Assembly: GCA_964036665.1 (NCBI GenBank)
Contig: OZ038529.1
Location: 24,438,060-24,502,059 of the forward strand
Direction of reading: 5' to 3'
DNA from: Gordius sp. MW1
Lineage: Eukaryota; Nematomorpha; Gordioida; Gordea; Gordiidae
Length of the DNA stretch: 64,000 bases
Shown here: piece by piece, positions 12,252 to 23,900 of the stretch
How positions within the stretch are numbered: the first letter of the stretch is position 1
Layout: each line of letters starts with the position of its first letter
Notes under the pieces: model-generated
What the model was told of the DNA's origin: nothing
Seen by the model: the letters and a program-made list of their open reading frames with translations, nothing else
Databases searched by the model: none
Translations under genes and position numbers: made by a program

Positions 12252-13043
12252 GTTTAAATATGTTTTGTCAGCAATTTTTATGATATAATAAATTAGTATT
12301 AAATTTTGAGCAATTAGAGAATTTTAACAAATTGTAAAGCTATGGGCAAAGCTAATTGAATTTGAAGAGGGGGTAGAGGCCTGCAAAGTAATTTTTTATC
12401 AACCCGACCCAATATAAAAAAATTACTTTGACCCGAACCCAAAATAGGAAAATAAATTGGTATAGCAAATATTATCAAAAACTAAAGTCGTTAATAATAT
12501 CAATATCGAGAAATTAAATTATTTGAAGAATCTATTATAATTATGAATAAGTATGTTATTGCTGTCTTTAAAATTTTTTTAATTAAACTAGTTTGTGTAT
12601 AAATAAACTTTGCCAGCTCTACACTTATTATAAGCAATAAACTCAAACTTTAAAATAATATATTTACAATAAATTTTTCTTTGCTCAATGTAATATGAGA
12701 AATAATATAAAAGTTTATTAATACAAAATTATTAAATGTAAAGACCATTTTATTTTAAATATCTTGCCGCACAAAAATTTACTTATTCTTAGCCCTGATG
12801 GAGTAAATGGCTAAAAAATAAAATAGATAAGGGTCATCTTAAATGCGAACAGATTAAAATTCATAGTTCACTTTTTTAATAACCAGCATACACCAAATAA
12901 TGTATTTTTTTAATCATAGAGCTTTTTCCTATGCATTTAAAGTAAATTTTTTGGAAAAATTCTGTTAAAAATATATCAATAAATCACCGGTTTAAAATAA
13001 TTCAGGTTATTTAGTTAGGGGGTTTAAATTTTATTATGTTTCA

Positions 13044-13207
13044 TAGACGTAGCCAGGGGGTGGCACGGAGAGGCTGCTGCCCCCCTCTAAATCAAAAAAT
13101 TCTTCAAATTTTATTATAATTATGGTTAAAATTCCTAAAAATTATCATTTTGCCCCTCCCTAAATCATTATTGCCCCCCTCTAAATCCAATCCAGCTTAT
13201 GCCCATG
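13044..13207. mobile_element. GGCGTAGCC-type miniature transposon, opposite orientation
   Basis: CATAGACGTAGCCAGGGGG to CCAATCCAGCTTATGCCCATG. The inner TTATCATTTTGCCCCTCCC places it in the orientation opposite to 12087-12251. Confidence 0.65.
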
Positions 13208-14057
13208 TATGTTTAAGTTTTAATACGCGGTATAAATTAAATAATATGAATGGAATTATTAAAGATGTAAGGATCTAGAATTTCAATAAAAATTTTATTT
13301 TATTTTCTTAAATTAGAGGACTTTCTTGACATGGTCAAATGGCTTTTTATAATTTTTCATCCATTATTTATGACCATTTAAATAAACAGAACATTCTTAT
13401 TTTATTTTATTTTTTTACGAATTGTTTCATTTCTGCTAAAAATTTATTTTTTATCTTGTATATATGTATATGTATACTACGAGTTCCAAATTAATAATTA
13501 AAACTTGATGTTGCCTATTGAAAGATCTTATTAATAGAAAGCATTAAATAAGAATAGACATTTAACTAACTACGATAAAAATTAATAATAATTGAAATGA
13601 AAAACGAGAATAATAATTTTTGAAGTTGTAGACAGAGTAGAGGGCTTAACCGGTAATCCGAAACTCGACCCAAACCCCACCTGACCCTGACTCGACCCGT
13701 TGGGTCGGGTCAAAAATTATAAATTGTACAGAAACTTTTAAATAAATATGGTGGAAATTTTTTTTTGAACTAACTACTTACTACCTTTTAACTAATGCCA
13801 AGATAAATTATATATATGGATTCAATATCAAAATATATGCGTATGTCATTCATTTATTTAATTAAGATTCTTTCCTTCAATAACGCAGGAAAGGCGGGGG
13901 TAGGGGGGGGGGTTAAAAATTGCGAATTTATACTATAAAAGAAGAACAAATTGAAAACAAATTCAGATAATTAATATTCAAAGTAAATGATCATTTTACA
14001 AAGGTTTTGCATGCTTCATTTTTAAGCTCTTGCATTTTTGAAATCTCTTTTATTTAT

Positions 14058-14214
14058 AAACTGGCAAGGGGATGGCAGGGAGGGGCGGTGCCCCCTTCTA
14101 AAACCAAAGATTTAATATATTTATGGTTAAATCTAAAAATTATCATTTTGCCCCTCCCTAAATCATTATTGCCCCCCTCCCACTAAATCCAATCCTGGCT
14201 ACGCCCACGGCTAA
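14058..14214. mobile_element. GGCGTAGCC-type miniature transposon
   Basis: The right end CCAATCCTGGCTACGCCCACG is clear and the left end is worn (CTGGCAAGGGGATGGCAGGG). The inner part is close to the copy at 13044. Confidence 0.6.
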
Positions 14215-14340
14215 TTCTACAATAGAGATTTATGATAGAATTAGACTCTGAATCAATAATTCTCATGGTTTATTCAATTGATTTTAAAGTCTACTTGTAG
14301 ATAATCATCGGTTATCATATAAATATGCAGAGTTAAAAAA

Positions 14341-14885
14341 ACGGACTTAGGCCGGGATTAGTTATGAAAAGGCCCGGTTCGTGCCAGCAAAATTTAAAAT
14401 TATGGTTTTATTTTATTTCTGAAATAATGTGTTTTTTATGATTTGTAATTATTCAAGTTTACAATAATGATTTAATCACTTTTCCTCATCATTTATTCGA
14501 AGAACTTGTGATTTTAAATTAAGTAAATATCCCAAAAATTTTATTTTTACATAAGGTTTAAAATTAACAAAACTTGCTAATTTTTGATCAATAAATTAAC
14601 CTTGCATAGATTTTTCGATTATTTCTAACATAATTGGTATTATGCAGCTACGAGTGCTAAGAGTATGGGTTAAATGACCGGTCGCATGTTGAAAGAAATA
14701 AAAACTTGATTGAAATTGATGATTTCTAACATGATTATAAATGATTCTAAGTTTGCATTTAAAAAGTAACAAAATATTTCAGAATTAATTTCAGGAAGGG
14801 TCAAGGATGGGCCCTTCTATTAAAAATGTTAGTGGGCCGGGCTCGGGATGATAACAAGCCCTGTACAGGCCCAAGTTTTTCTGGT
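14341..14885. mobile_element. GGCCCGGG-rich element
   Basis: GC-rich ends TTAGGCCGGGATTAG..AAAGGCCCGG and GTGGGCCGGGCTCGGG..CAGGCCCAAG lie about 540 bases apart and face each other, with AT-rich filling and no coding frame. It looks like a non-autonomous DNA transposon. Confidence 0.45.
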
Positions 14886-15332
14886 GGACCAATTTAGCCT
14901 CAATGTCACGTGCTTGTCACGTGCACAAATAACGACGTTGGTTGGGAGGTCCTTGCTAGTTGTGTCCTCGGAAGCAAGATCATAGACGAGAATGGGTCAC
15001 AAAATTTTAATGAATTCATATGCTTTTTAAACAAACACATTACAGAAGATATTATTAAGGCAATTTTTATCAAACAACCGTCGTAGATAGTGAATGTATA
15101 CAAGTTTAATTAATTAATGTTTAACCAAATTTTTTGACACAGATACGTTCTTAATAAATTTTTGTTTAATAGTTTTATTTCTCAAAAATATTGAACCCCC
15201 TCCCCTTCCCCCTTGAGGCAATCCTGCCTATGCAACTGCTTTCCTTAATTAATAACTTATAGTTTTGTTTGACGCCTATTTTAAATTTAAATCAAACCGA
15301 AGGAAGTTTGAATTTATCTAAAAAACATGGCG

Positions 15333-15412
15333 CGTAGCCAAGGGGTCTCGGGGAGGGGCAGCTTCCCCCCCCCCCCCCCCATAAATCTATTATCCATTTC
15401 TGGCTACGCCCA
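15333..15412. mobile_element. Short GGCGTAGCC-type element
   Basis: An 80-base copy running from GCGCGTAGCCAAGGGG to TCTGGCTACGCCCACG with a long C run. Most of the interior is missing relative to other copies. Confidence 0.6.
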
Positions 15413-15529
15413 CGTTGAAGATAATATTTTGATGTTTTGGCATAAAACGTGTTATTAATAAGACAAATCATTTCCATAGGCAAAATTATAAACAATTTAT
15501 TAATTAATTTGTATGATTTACTATTAGAT

Positions 15530-15702
15530 TAGTGTTGCAAAAACGGCTGGGTTTTGTTTGGTCGATTTTTGGTTTTATTCGACCAAACATAAACAGACCA
15601 AAGATTTTATGGTCTGCTTTCTTAGTCGACCTCTAAGCTTAAGTCGAAATTTGAAAAACAGACTCGAGTCGACCGTTAGTCTAAGTTAGACTATGGTTCA
15701 AC
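15530..15702. mobile_element. hAT-like miniature transposon (TGTAAAAACGG family), right end lost
   Basis: The left end TAGTGTTGCAAAAACGG and the GGTTTTGTTTGGTCGA box are good. The inner AAACAGACTCGAGTCGACC is present, and the right terminus fades after GGTTCAACTAA. Confidence 0.65.
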
Positions 15703-16180
15703 TAAATAATCCTCCTTATCAGGTAATAATAATTTTTATAAATTCAACCATCTTTAATCTAAATGAGTATGAATTCTACTGCAAATTTAAGTGTAATTAA
15801 TTAAATTTTCAATAACAAAATAAATAATTATATGTTACAAAATATAATTATGAAATAGCTATAACACCGTTGTAGATGCTATCATATTTATCAATACCTT
15901 TAATAAATATTTCGTATTAAAAAATTGTGGCATCAATTAGTTTCTCAAATATGATACTTTAATTTGTCCTACCCATTTTTCTTAATTTCGAATCCGAGCC
16001 AGGCCAAATTTTTTTGGGGTTCGGGTTGAAAAGTTTAAAACGCTTTCGGGTCCGGTTCCGGTTGAAAGCCCTATAAAATTGATTTTTATCAACCTAAGCC
16101 CGAAAAAAGTTAATTTAGCAGTATCACTTCATAATAAAATCAACTGTTATTATTAAGCTTGAGTTGACCATGACCATTTA

Positions 16181-16396
16181 TATCCTCTCTTGAACATTGA
16201 AAATAATAAGCATTTGAAGTGTTAAATTAAATAAATTTTCTTTATTTTTTATTATTACTACCTATCTAATAATAATTAAATCTTGTAATATCCTCTCTTG
16301 AACATTGAAAATAATAAGCATTTGAAGTGTTAAATTAAATAAATTTTCTTTATTTTTTATTATTACTACCTATCTAATAATAATTAAATCTTGTAA
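16181..16396. repeat. Perfect 108-base tandem duplication (two units)
   Basis: Units 16181-16288 and 16289-16396 read identically from TATCCTCTCTTGAACATTG to TTAAATCTTGTAA. There is no coding sense. The identity points to a very recent event or to an assembly duplication. Confidence 0.95.
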
Positions 16397-16797
16397 TTCA
16401 GTAGTAGTTTTGTTTAGGCTTTAAATATAAAGATTAAATTAATTAGATAAAAATATATATTACAATAAAATTTGACCCATTATCTATTAATTGTTCCTAA
16501 ATACGTTTTAATGTTTTCAACTGGATAAATCATTTGATGAAGAAAGGAATTTAACACGCAATATTACATACAATTTCGATTACGTAAACGATAAAAGTTT
16601 TATATACGGGAAACATCAGCGTATACTACAATAATAATTTTAAATTCATTTATTTTCTTAATTTCTGGCTAAAGACCTTCAAGGAGCTAAAAGTTTGCAA
16701 ATAGGAAACTGGCAAGATGATATTTTGGTACCAGGTCCAGCAAATTGGATACAATTGTAACGATATTAAAGTGCCTCCGATTATAATATTTTAAGCT

Positions 16798-16859
16798 TAG
16801 TGTTGTAAAAACGCCTGGGTTTTGTTTGGTCGACCTTTGGCTTAACTAAGAGTAACGGG
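16798..16859. mobile_element. hAT-like miniature transposon, truncated
   Basis: Only the left 60 bases remain (TAGTGTTGTAAAAACGCC and GGTCGACC). They stop exactly where a GGCGTAGCC-type element starts. Confidence 0.65.
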
Positions 16860-16998
16860 CATGGGCGTACGCAGGTTTTGAATTAGGGGGGGGGGGGGGC
16901 AAAACGTTCAAAAGTTCATTTAGAGGGGGGCAAAACATAATTTTTTTTTAATTTTTCAATGTTTTTGCATTGAAAAATTTTTTTTTTCATAAATTAGG
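16860..16998. mobile_element. GGCGTAGCC-type element inside a truncated hAT-like element
   Basis: CATGGGCGTACGCAGGTTTT opens a GC-rich head with a long G run. It interrupts the element at 16798. The right end is unclear. Confidence 0.55.
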
Positions 16999-17431
16999 GG
17001 GTGTACAATATTTCTTATTTCTTTTTAACGTAAAACAATAAAAATTTTATTGATAATAGTTTCTAATAATATAGGTTGGCTATATTTTTTGAAATAGGGC
17101 ATAAACACTAAGGTCGCAAAAACCATACTTTTTAAATGATATTTTTCTGTAAAACTTTACCAATTACTGCTTTAAATTAATATTTATTGGTGATAAATAA
17201 TGTAATTTTTATTTAAATATTATTTGTTATTTTAAAAACTTATTTAGTCATTTAGCTTTTCTTTTATCACATGAGCAAGTAGTCGAATATTTTGCTATTT
17301 TGAAATGTCCCAGTAATGAATCTTTGATAGGAAAAAAATTTAATTTATTTAAGTCATTCCTTGTTAAAAAACTTTCGTGTCGTCCCACTTTACAAAAACT
17401 AAATGCAAATTTAATGTTATATAAAGTCATT

Positions 17432-17730
17432 TGTGAATGGCTTTCTCAGGACAAAATTAGGTAGATCAACGAAATTCGGTTAAGGTGGTATGGGCATATA
17501 CTAAGAAGGGAGACGAATGATGTAAATAGATAGAACTGAACATAGAGGTACCAGGGAAGAGAGGAAGAGGACGACATCGTGTCACGTGGAAAGGGCAAGT
17601 GGACAAATTTATGAAAACTAAAAAGATTAATCAAGATTGGCACTTACCCGATCAAGTTGGAAGAAACTCATCAAAACAAACCCCACGACTGTGGCCAAAG
17701 ACTTGATAAAACGAAATAGGAAAAAGACTG
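17432..17730 (+). mobile_element. RTE/Jockey-like LINE, C-terminal tail fragment
   Basis: The plus strand carries a decayed RT tail: a W-x-G-H-I-L-R-R stretch, then R-G-R-x-R-P-like and W-K-G-Q-V-D-K-like blocks. These align with the better kept fragment at 29530-29745. Neither the RT core nor an endonuclease is present. Confidence 0.6.
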
Positions 17731-18502
17731 GCGTTAAAATTTAATACACAAAAAATATTTATAAATTAGAATAATCTTGATAAGAGGTATAAATTAAGGT
17801 TAAATTTTTTTAAACAAACTAACATCTGTAACGATTTAATAAGTGAAAAGAATTGATATAAAAAATTTATCATTATTGATCAATATTACTCCACCGAAGT
17901 TCATATAAAATGTATTTTTTATTAACTAAAATCATAATTATCTGTTATATATAAACATGTGACACTCATATTTATTAGGTGGCACGGGAATTTATAAACA
18001 CGTTAAAAAATAAGCGAGGTATTAAACAGATGTTTTAGTAGATGCAAATGTTTAAAGCCAATTAATTTTACAATCATTTTATAATCATTTTTAAACATTT
18101 TTTTAAAGAGTCTTTATAGATTTTGAATGTAAAAATTAAGCCTAATTATATTTATATATGTAGAACACGTTAAAATGCCAAGGAATAAAAATATGCGATA
18201 ATAGTGTTAATAATAATATTCTGATTCACTACCAATTATCTTACTGGTCAGTTAATCCGGCCAAGTGGGTCTTCCCAGATATATATATCCGAATGTAATA
18301 ATATGCATTAAAATCTATATGTATATGGCTTGATGGATCAATCAATATAAAAAATTCGATAATAAACTTATAATATGTATTTTATAAATGCTAATATACA
18401 TAGTAGTAATTCTTGTTAATTTTTAAGTTCGTAAGAATATATGGTTAGAACATATTTTACGTCTAACAATCAAAGTACTAATGTTGCGGTGTTAGTGAAG
18501 CG

Positions 18503-18783
18503 TATGGTTACCTATTCAAAAAAACTTAACCTATTATTTGAATATATCAACTCGATCATTGGTTACCTATTCAAAAACAACCTTTTTTATTATTCAAGTA
18601 TTCACGCACCCTAATCATAAAAGTGAATACATTTAAGTATTTGAATGTCTCGTAATACACCATTATTATTCACACAAATAACCTCGCTAGATGTGTATAT
18701 AAGCACGATGTTTTAACTAAATTTCATTCACTTGAATCACTTTTCTTTTGGGTTATAATAAAGTAGAAATATAATTTTCTACA
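18503..18783 (+). repeat. 5' LTR of TRIM-like element
   Basis: It begins TATGGTTACCTATTC and ends ATAATTTTCTACA. A TATA-like TGTATATAAGC and the late AATAAAGTAG polyadenylation-like signal sit where expected in an LTR. Confidence 0.8.
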
Positions 18784-19495
18784 AATGGTGACCCCGCATT
18801 TTCGGGGAAGCAGAACTTTTTTTTCCTCCCCCCCCCCTATACATTTATAACCCAGGTCCACATTGACCCCGACTTTCGGGGGAGACATATTTTTTCTCCC
18901 ACATAACAATCCCCTTAGTAATCGCGTTTGGTTCTCTTAGTTAAAATAAAACAATTCAGATATAGGGCATTATCTTTTCAATCCGGCATACAATCGAGCT
19001 GCAACAAACAATTTCAAATGAACTCGAAACATGTGGCTGCTGTGAAAGATACAAACTACCTACCTACCTGTATGTTAATACGAAGAAGACCATGTTACCA
19101 TATTACACCTCTACACAATCAACAACATCGTCTACCGAACGTCAAAATGGTCCACTGCCCTGCCACTGGCCCAACTGCAAAACATATCTTAAAATAATCA
19201 ACATCACATGGCCTCTTGCAACGAGCCAAGACGGCGTTCGGCAAAGCAATAACACCTACTACTACCACTACCAAAGTTCTATACAATACTGACCGATTGA
19301 ACTAAGAGAATAATGCGCTTCTAAAATTAATATGTCTGCTCCGACAAATCTACTAATATATTGGATAGCACATCAACTCCGAATCATCACTCACACCTCG
19401 GTCACCACACCAGCAAACACTAGTGCAAACACTAAAACATTGTCCAACTAAGTATTTTAACTTTTATTTTTAGCACTCCTTAGGAGGGGGAATTA

Positions 19496-19778
19496 TATGG
19501 TTACCTATTCGAAAAAACTTAACCTTTATTATTTGAATATATCAACTCGATCATTGGTTACCCATTCAAAAACTTAACCTTTTTTATTCTTCAAGTATTC
19601 ACGGACCCTAATCATAAAAGTGAATACATTCGAGTATTTGAATGTCTCGTAATTCAATTATTATTCACACAAATAACCTCGCTAGATGTGTATATAAACA
19701 CCATGTTTTAACTAAATTTCATTCATTTGAATCACTTTTCTTTTGGGTTATAATAAAGTAGAAATAAAATTTTCTACA
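19496..19778 (+). repeat. 3' LTR of TRIM-like element
   Basis: Near-copy of 18503-18783. It follows the purine tract and ends beside AAGCG. Confidence 0.8.
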
Positions 19779-19980
19779 AGCGCTTAGCACAATAATGTTA
19801 TGTTAAATTTAAATAAATAAAGCTTTACTAAGTTTTTCTTCTTACTAGCAAGTGGCTTACTACACTTAATCTAAATATCCTCTGATATGAATAAATTGAC
19901 GAGTTGAAAAATACAAAGATAGATAAGCTATATTTTGGATGCAATTAATAATCAGATCATATGTTGCTCACTTTTAATAG

Positions 19981-20720
19981 ATTAAAACCAAGTGGCTATA
20001 AGTATTTGACATCTAAAGGCTACAGGCCAAGCAATATAATATGGGCATTAAGTATTTATTATAATAGACATATATTATTTAAATTTAACAGAGGGTGATT
20101 GGGAGCCTGGACCTTACCCTACCACCAAAGAAGAACGCGAAAAAGCAGCAATTAAATATGGCTTAATTCCCGAAGATTATGATACTTATCCTAATGATGG
20201 AACAGGCATTGGTGACTACCCTAAGCTACCGTTGATAGCTGGATTAAAACGTGATCCCTATTATTCTTGGAATTCTGAATTTTTTCGTGATTATAAAGAG
20301 CCAGTAACTTTAATATAAACTAATGTAAACTTTATAGATGCACTTAACCTGGTCCCTAACTTCGGATCGTTTTAATCCAAATTTTATTCCAAAGGGTGGA
20401 TGGTAAGTGTGTAAATAAAAAGTACATAAATTTTAATAGGGCTTTTAACATGTTATTTGCATGGGGCATATTTATTGGTTTTATTATATTATGTCACCTT
20501 GCTGAACCATATAAACCTCTTTGGCCAGTTGTAAGTTATTTATTCAAGATAGTCTAGATACTATATATAACCATTTTTTGTTTAGATGCAAAAGACTTTC
20601 CCATATGACTTTCATGAAGCCCGAGATAAAGTTCACAACGAGGGTATTTATCCTGACAAAATAAGAAGAAAAGTTCATTTTGACTTTCCAAATTATGATG
20701 ATAATAATGAGCATCATTAA
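19981..20720 (+). CDS. NDUFB8: NADH dehydrogenase (complex I) subunit B8, 5' exon(s) not found
   Basis: NDUFB8 is an accessory subunit of mitochondrial complex I in the inner membrane. Exons 20092-20303, 20338-20402, 20440-20530 and 20586-20720 are firm; 19981-20051 is likely, because its phase and tiny intron fit. Introns are 40, 34, 37 and 55 bases. Family features are GDWEPGPYPTTKEERE, KYGLIPEDYDTYPNDG, GDYPKLPLI, RDPYYSWN, one membrane span in the fourth exon (FAWGIFIGFIILCHLAE) and a KTFPYDF..NEGIYPD tail. The likely exon contributes YKYLTSKGYRPSN, the kind of basic stretch found near a mitochondrial import sequence. The starting ATG is missing. The first exon may lie beyond the TRIM element upstream, or closer but unrecognised. 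Confidence 0.9.
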
Positions 20721-20969
20721 TTAAACATGTAATAATTGATTTAAATTTATATATTTATTTTATGGAGTGTCAAATAATAATTTTTGTTGAAAGAGTTTAA
20801 AATATCTTAATCAGTGAGTGACCTTTAAACTAATATTATCTATATTTTTATGTAAAATATAAACCATGATTGAAAAGCCTTGACAATATAATTTATTTGT
20901 GTTTTATAGCAAATTTTTATCATTATATTATATATATATTTACATTTATATCATATTTTATAATCTAAT

Positions 20970-20975
20970 TTTATT
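20970..20975 (-). promoter_or_regulatory. AATAAA polyadenylation signal of the SLC7 gene
   Basis: On the minus strand AATAAA occurs six bases after the stop codon; another overlaps the stop. The short 3' UTR fits the tail-to-tail arrangement with NDUFB8, whose stop is at 20720. Confidence 0.45.
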
Positions 20976-20980
20976 GGATT

Positions 20981-23900
20981 TTATTTTAATACAAAAGATT
21001 CATTTTTCTCATATAAAATTTTAACTTCTTCTTTTTCTTTTGTTGGGGCAACCACCATAAACAATTTTTGGGCTTTTCTTGTAATTTTGTCTGTTAAATA
21101 TATTAAAATTTGCTGATCAGAATTTAAATGCACTATTTAATGACAGGTGTCAAAATATTAAGTTATGGCAAATCATTGTTTTAGCCTATTTAAATTATCT
21201 TTTGATAAAATATAGATATATTTTAGGATCAATGTATCCAAATTTTAATACTTTTAAATAAAACAAATTGTATTTTGTCAAATTTAGGGTATAAAGAAAT
21301 TTGTCTGAAAATATCTAAACTTTTTTCTAAATTTTATGAATTTAGATATAATTGTTTGTGCTTCTTTATCTATTACGAATTAAAATTGAGTAACCAAAAA
21401 GTGAATTCCTAGTAGGGAAAAATAGATAATAAATGTTAATTTTGTTTGATAAACATTTATTTAAAAATGTTTGCCATGGAAAATTTCAATGAATTAACAA
21501 TTAGCACATTTATAAATCCTTAAATTTTTTAAAAACAAAATTTTTTGTTAGGTTGTTAGGTAAACTTAACATTGAGAGTTTTATACAATCCGCTTGATCA
21601 ACAAATTAAAAAAAATAAGGTTCTAATGTAATAAATTATTAGGATTAAAAAAAGAAGTTATTTAAATTACATATTCTTGTTAATATATCACAAATCCAAA
21701 TTAAAGTTAAATTAAATCTAACTAAATTTAATATGGTTGAAGGTTAAATTATATCTTTTTATTATTTTCGGATGGATATATATTTGATTCAGGTTAAAAT
21801 TAAAAAAAGATAATGTTGGGTTTTGATGATTCTATTTTCCCATAAAAAGTAACCCTGTTTTACCCTTGTAGAATTATATATTAACATGGGCATAGCCAAA
21901 GGGGGGGGGCTGCCCCCCCCCCCTAAATGACGATTTTTTTCCCAATGCAAAAACCCTTAAAAATTTATGTTTTGCCCTCCCCCCCTCTAATTAAACTTTG
22001 TATATTAATTAATTGCAGATAGTTATAATCTTTTTTTGTAATTTATTAATCATTCTAGATAATTTTAAATCTTTAATATTTATATTAAATAATTACAAAT
22101 GTATTTGGATATAATATAATATTTACCTAAAGCTTCAAAGAAAGACTTAGGCATATTTCTTTTCACGAAGATATAATAAACTGGAATTCCTATTTTTGTT
22201 TAGTAGTAATATTTTTCATTAAAAATTATGCAATTTACCTAATAAAAGTGTACCAAAACCCATACCAATGTCTCTGTAATCCGTGGTTAAGGAAGTAATC
22301 AAAATGAAAGCAGATGTGATTAGAAATGTGAGATGCAATACTATAGGAAGCTTTAAAATTTTAAATATTAATTCAATATATCATTTTTATTATTTATAGA
22401 GTTTTCTATTAATTTCTTTATAAAATTAAAAATTTCAGAAGGAAAAAATCAATATGAAGAGACTATTTTTATAAATGTTTAAGACCAAAATGGGCCTAAA
22501 CATATTAAATTTTATTTTTTAAATATATTTGCATTAAAAGTGATGAAACTATCAGTTGTTGTAACCTTATTTTTTAAAGGTTTTTAAAGCAAATTTTAAA
22601 AGTTTTTGTTATGAATTTAGAAGTGAATTAATGAAAAGTATTGTATAGCCTCTATTATTAATGATGACCAAAATTTCAATTACTTTTATAGGTCTGGCCA
22701 TGTTTGGACGTTTCCATCTTAAATATAGCAAGCCTACTACGCATAAGGCTGTGAAAGTATAAAACATGAAACTCATAAAATGTATGAGGGTAGTTATATC
22801 TTTTCCAGCAAAATACAGAATTGACAAAGTTCCCTATTGTATTAAATTATAATTTTTTTGAATTAAAATTTCCAAAAAATATCAAATTATATAAATTTGT
22901 ATTTTAAATTTTCATCTGCTTACTAAAGCTAGTATGGAGGGCATGGGTGTTAGCCAATTAACGTTTATCATGGACAAAAATATGGGTAAATGACCATTTT
23001 GAGCTCCAACAAAAAATATTCTAAAAATAAAAGTTTAGGCAAATACAAATGAGATATTGTAAAACTCATAAAAATATTTGCTAAAAGTTTGAAATAACAA
23101 ATAACTAAAATAACATTTTTTATTGATGCTATTTAGTTTTTGTCTATTTTTAACCTGCCACTTGTGAATAAGACAGCATTAGCAGTTCCAAAAGCAGATA
23201 AACCAGCTAACAAAGGCATGAACCAGGCTAAATAATAGTTTATTCGTGATGCAAAATCCTAAGGAATATTTTAAAATAAACTTTAGGAATTTAAAATAAA
23301 AACATAAAATGGTTTAAGCGAGGCGATTTTATTAATGGTCTAATCGAAAGAATAAAGTGGGATGAAAAGGGTTCCAATATTTTGGTCCCGGGACCATTAT
23401 CTAAAGCCCTGCACTGGCCGCCCAAAGCCCGACCCGGCCCTAGCGGGTTTCGGGCTCGGGCAGAATCTACGTGTCCGGGCCGAAAAAATTTCGTTTTGCA
23501 TGGGTCTACCATCATCGAAGAAAAGAAGGTGTTTTAAAATAAAGACATAATGCGGGAAATGTAATAACTACAATAATTGATAAAAGAACTACTTTGTAAA
23601 AGGGTTGACAGCGAATATTCTAGAGAGTTTTGGGCCGGGAATTTAATAAAATGATCGGGGCTCGGGTTGAGCCTGACGGACCGCCCGACCAAAGGCATTA
23701 TTAAGTTAAAATTATTATTAATTTATTAAATTGTAGCAAAACTTAGCATTGTTTTAAATTACGAATAATATCAATCAAAATTAAGTTTATATTTATAAGG
23801 TAAAAATATTTCAAATTTAAAGTTTGCCTAGAGTTTTTATAAAAAAAATTCGAGCCTAGGCCTCGGGTCAAAAAAAAGAAAGCATTTTGGGTTCGGGTCG

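Larger units (their letters stand above)
11490..15529. other. Gene-free stretch of decayed small elements
   Basis: I found no coding exon. It holds three to four GGCGTAGCC-type elements and several GC-rich ends (near 12390-12430, 13640-13700, 14345-14395 and 14815-14870) in otherwise AT-rich DNA. Confidence 0.5.
18503..19778 (+). mobile_element. TRIM-like short LTR element, fossil
   Basis: Two LTRs of about 282 bases (18503-18783 and 19496-19778) flank only about 710 bases. A primer-site-like TGGTGACCCCG follows the first LTR and a purine tract (TTAGGAGGGGG) precedes the second. A short flanking repeat AAGCG is present on both outer sides. No recognisable pol gene is present, so it would have depended on another element. 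The LTRs differ at a modest number of sites, which suggests a fairly young insertion. Confidence 0.8.

Noticed and set aside
16640-16760. Candidate first exon of NDUFB8
   Set aside because: No frame gives a start followed by a phase-compatible donor, and the distance of over 3 kb contrasts with the other tiny introns.
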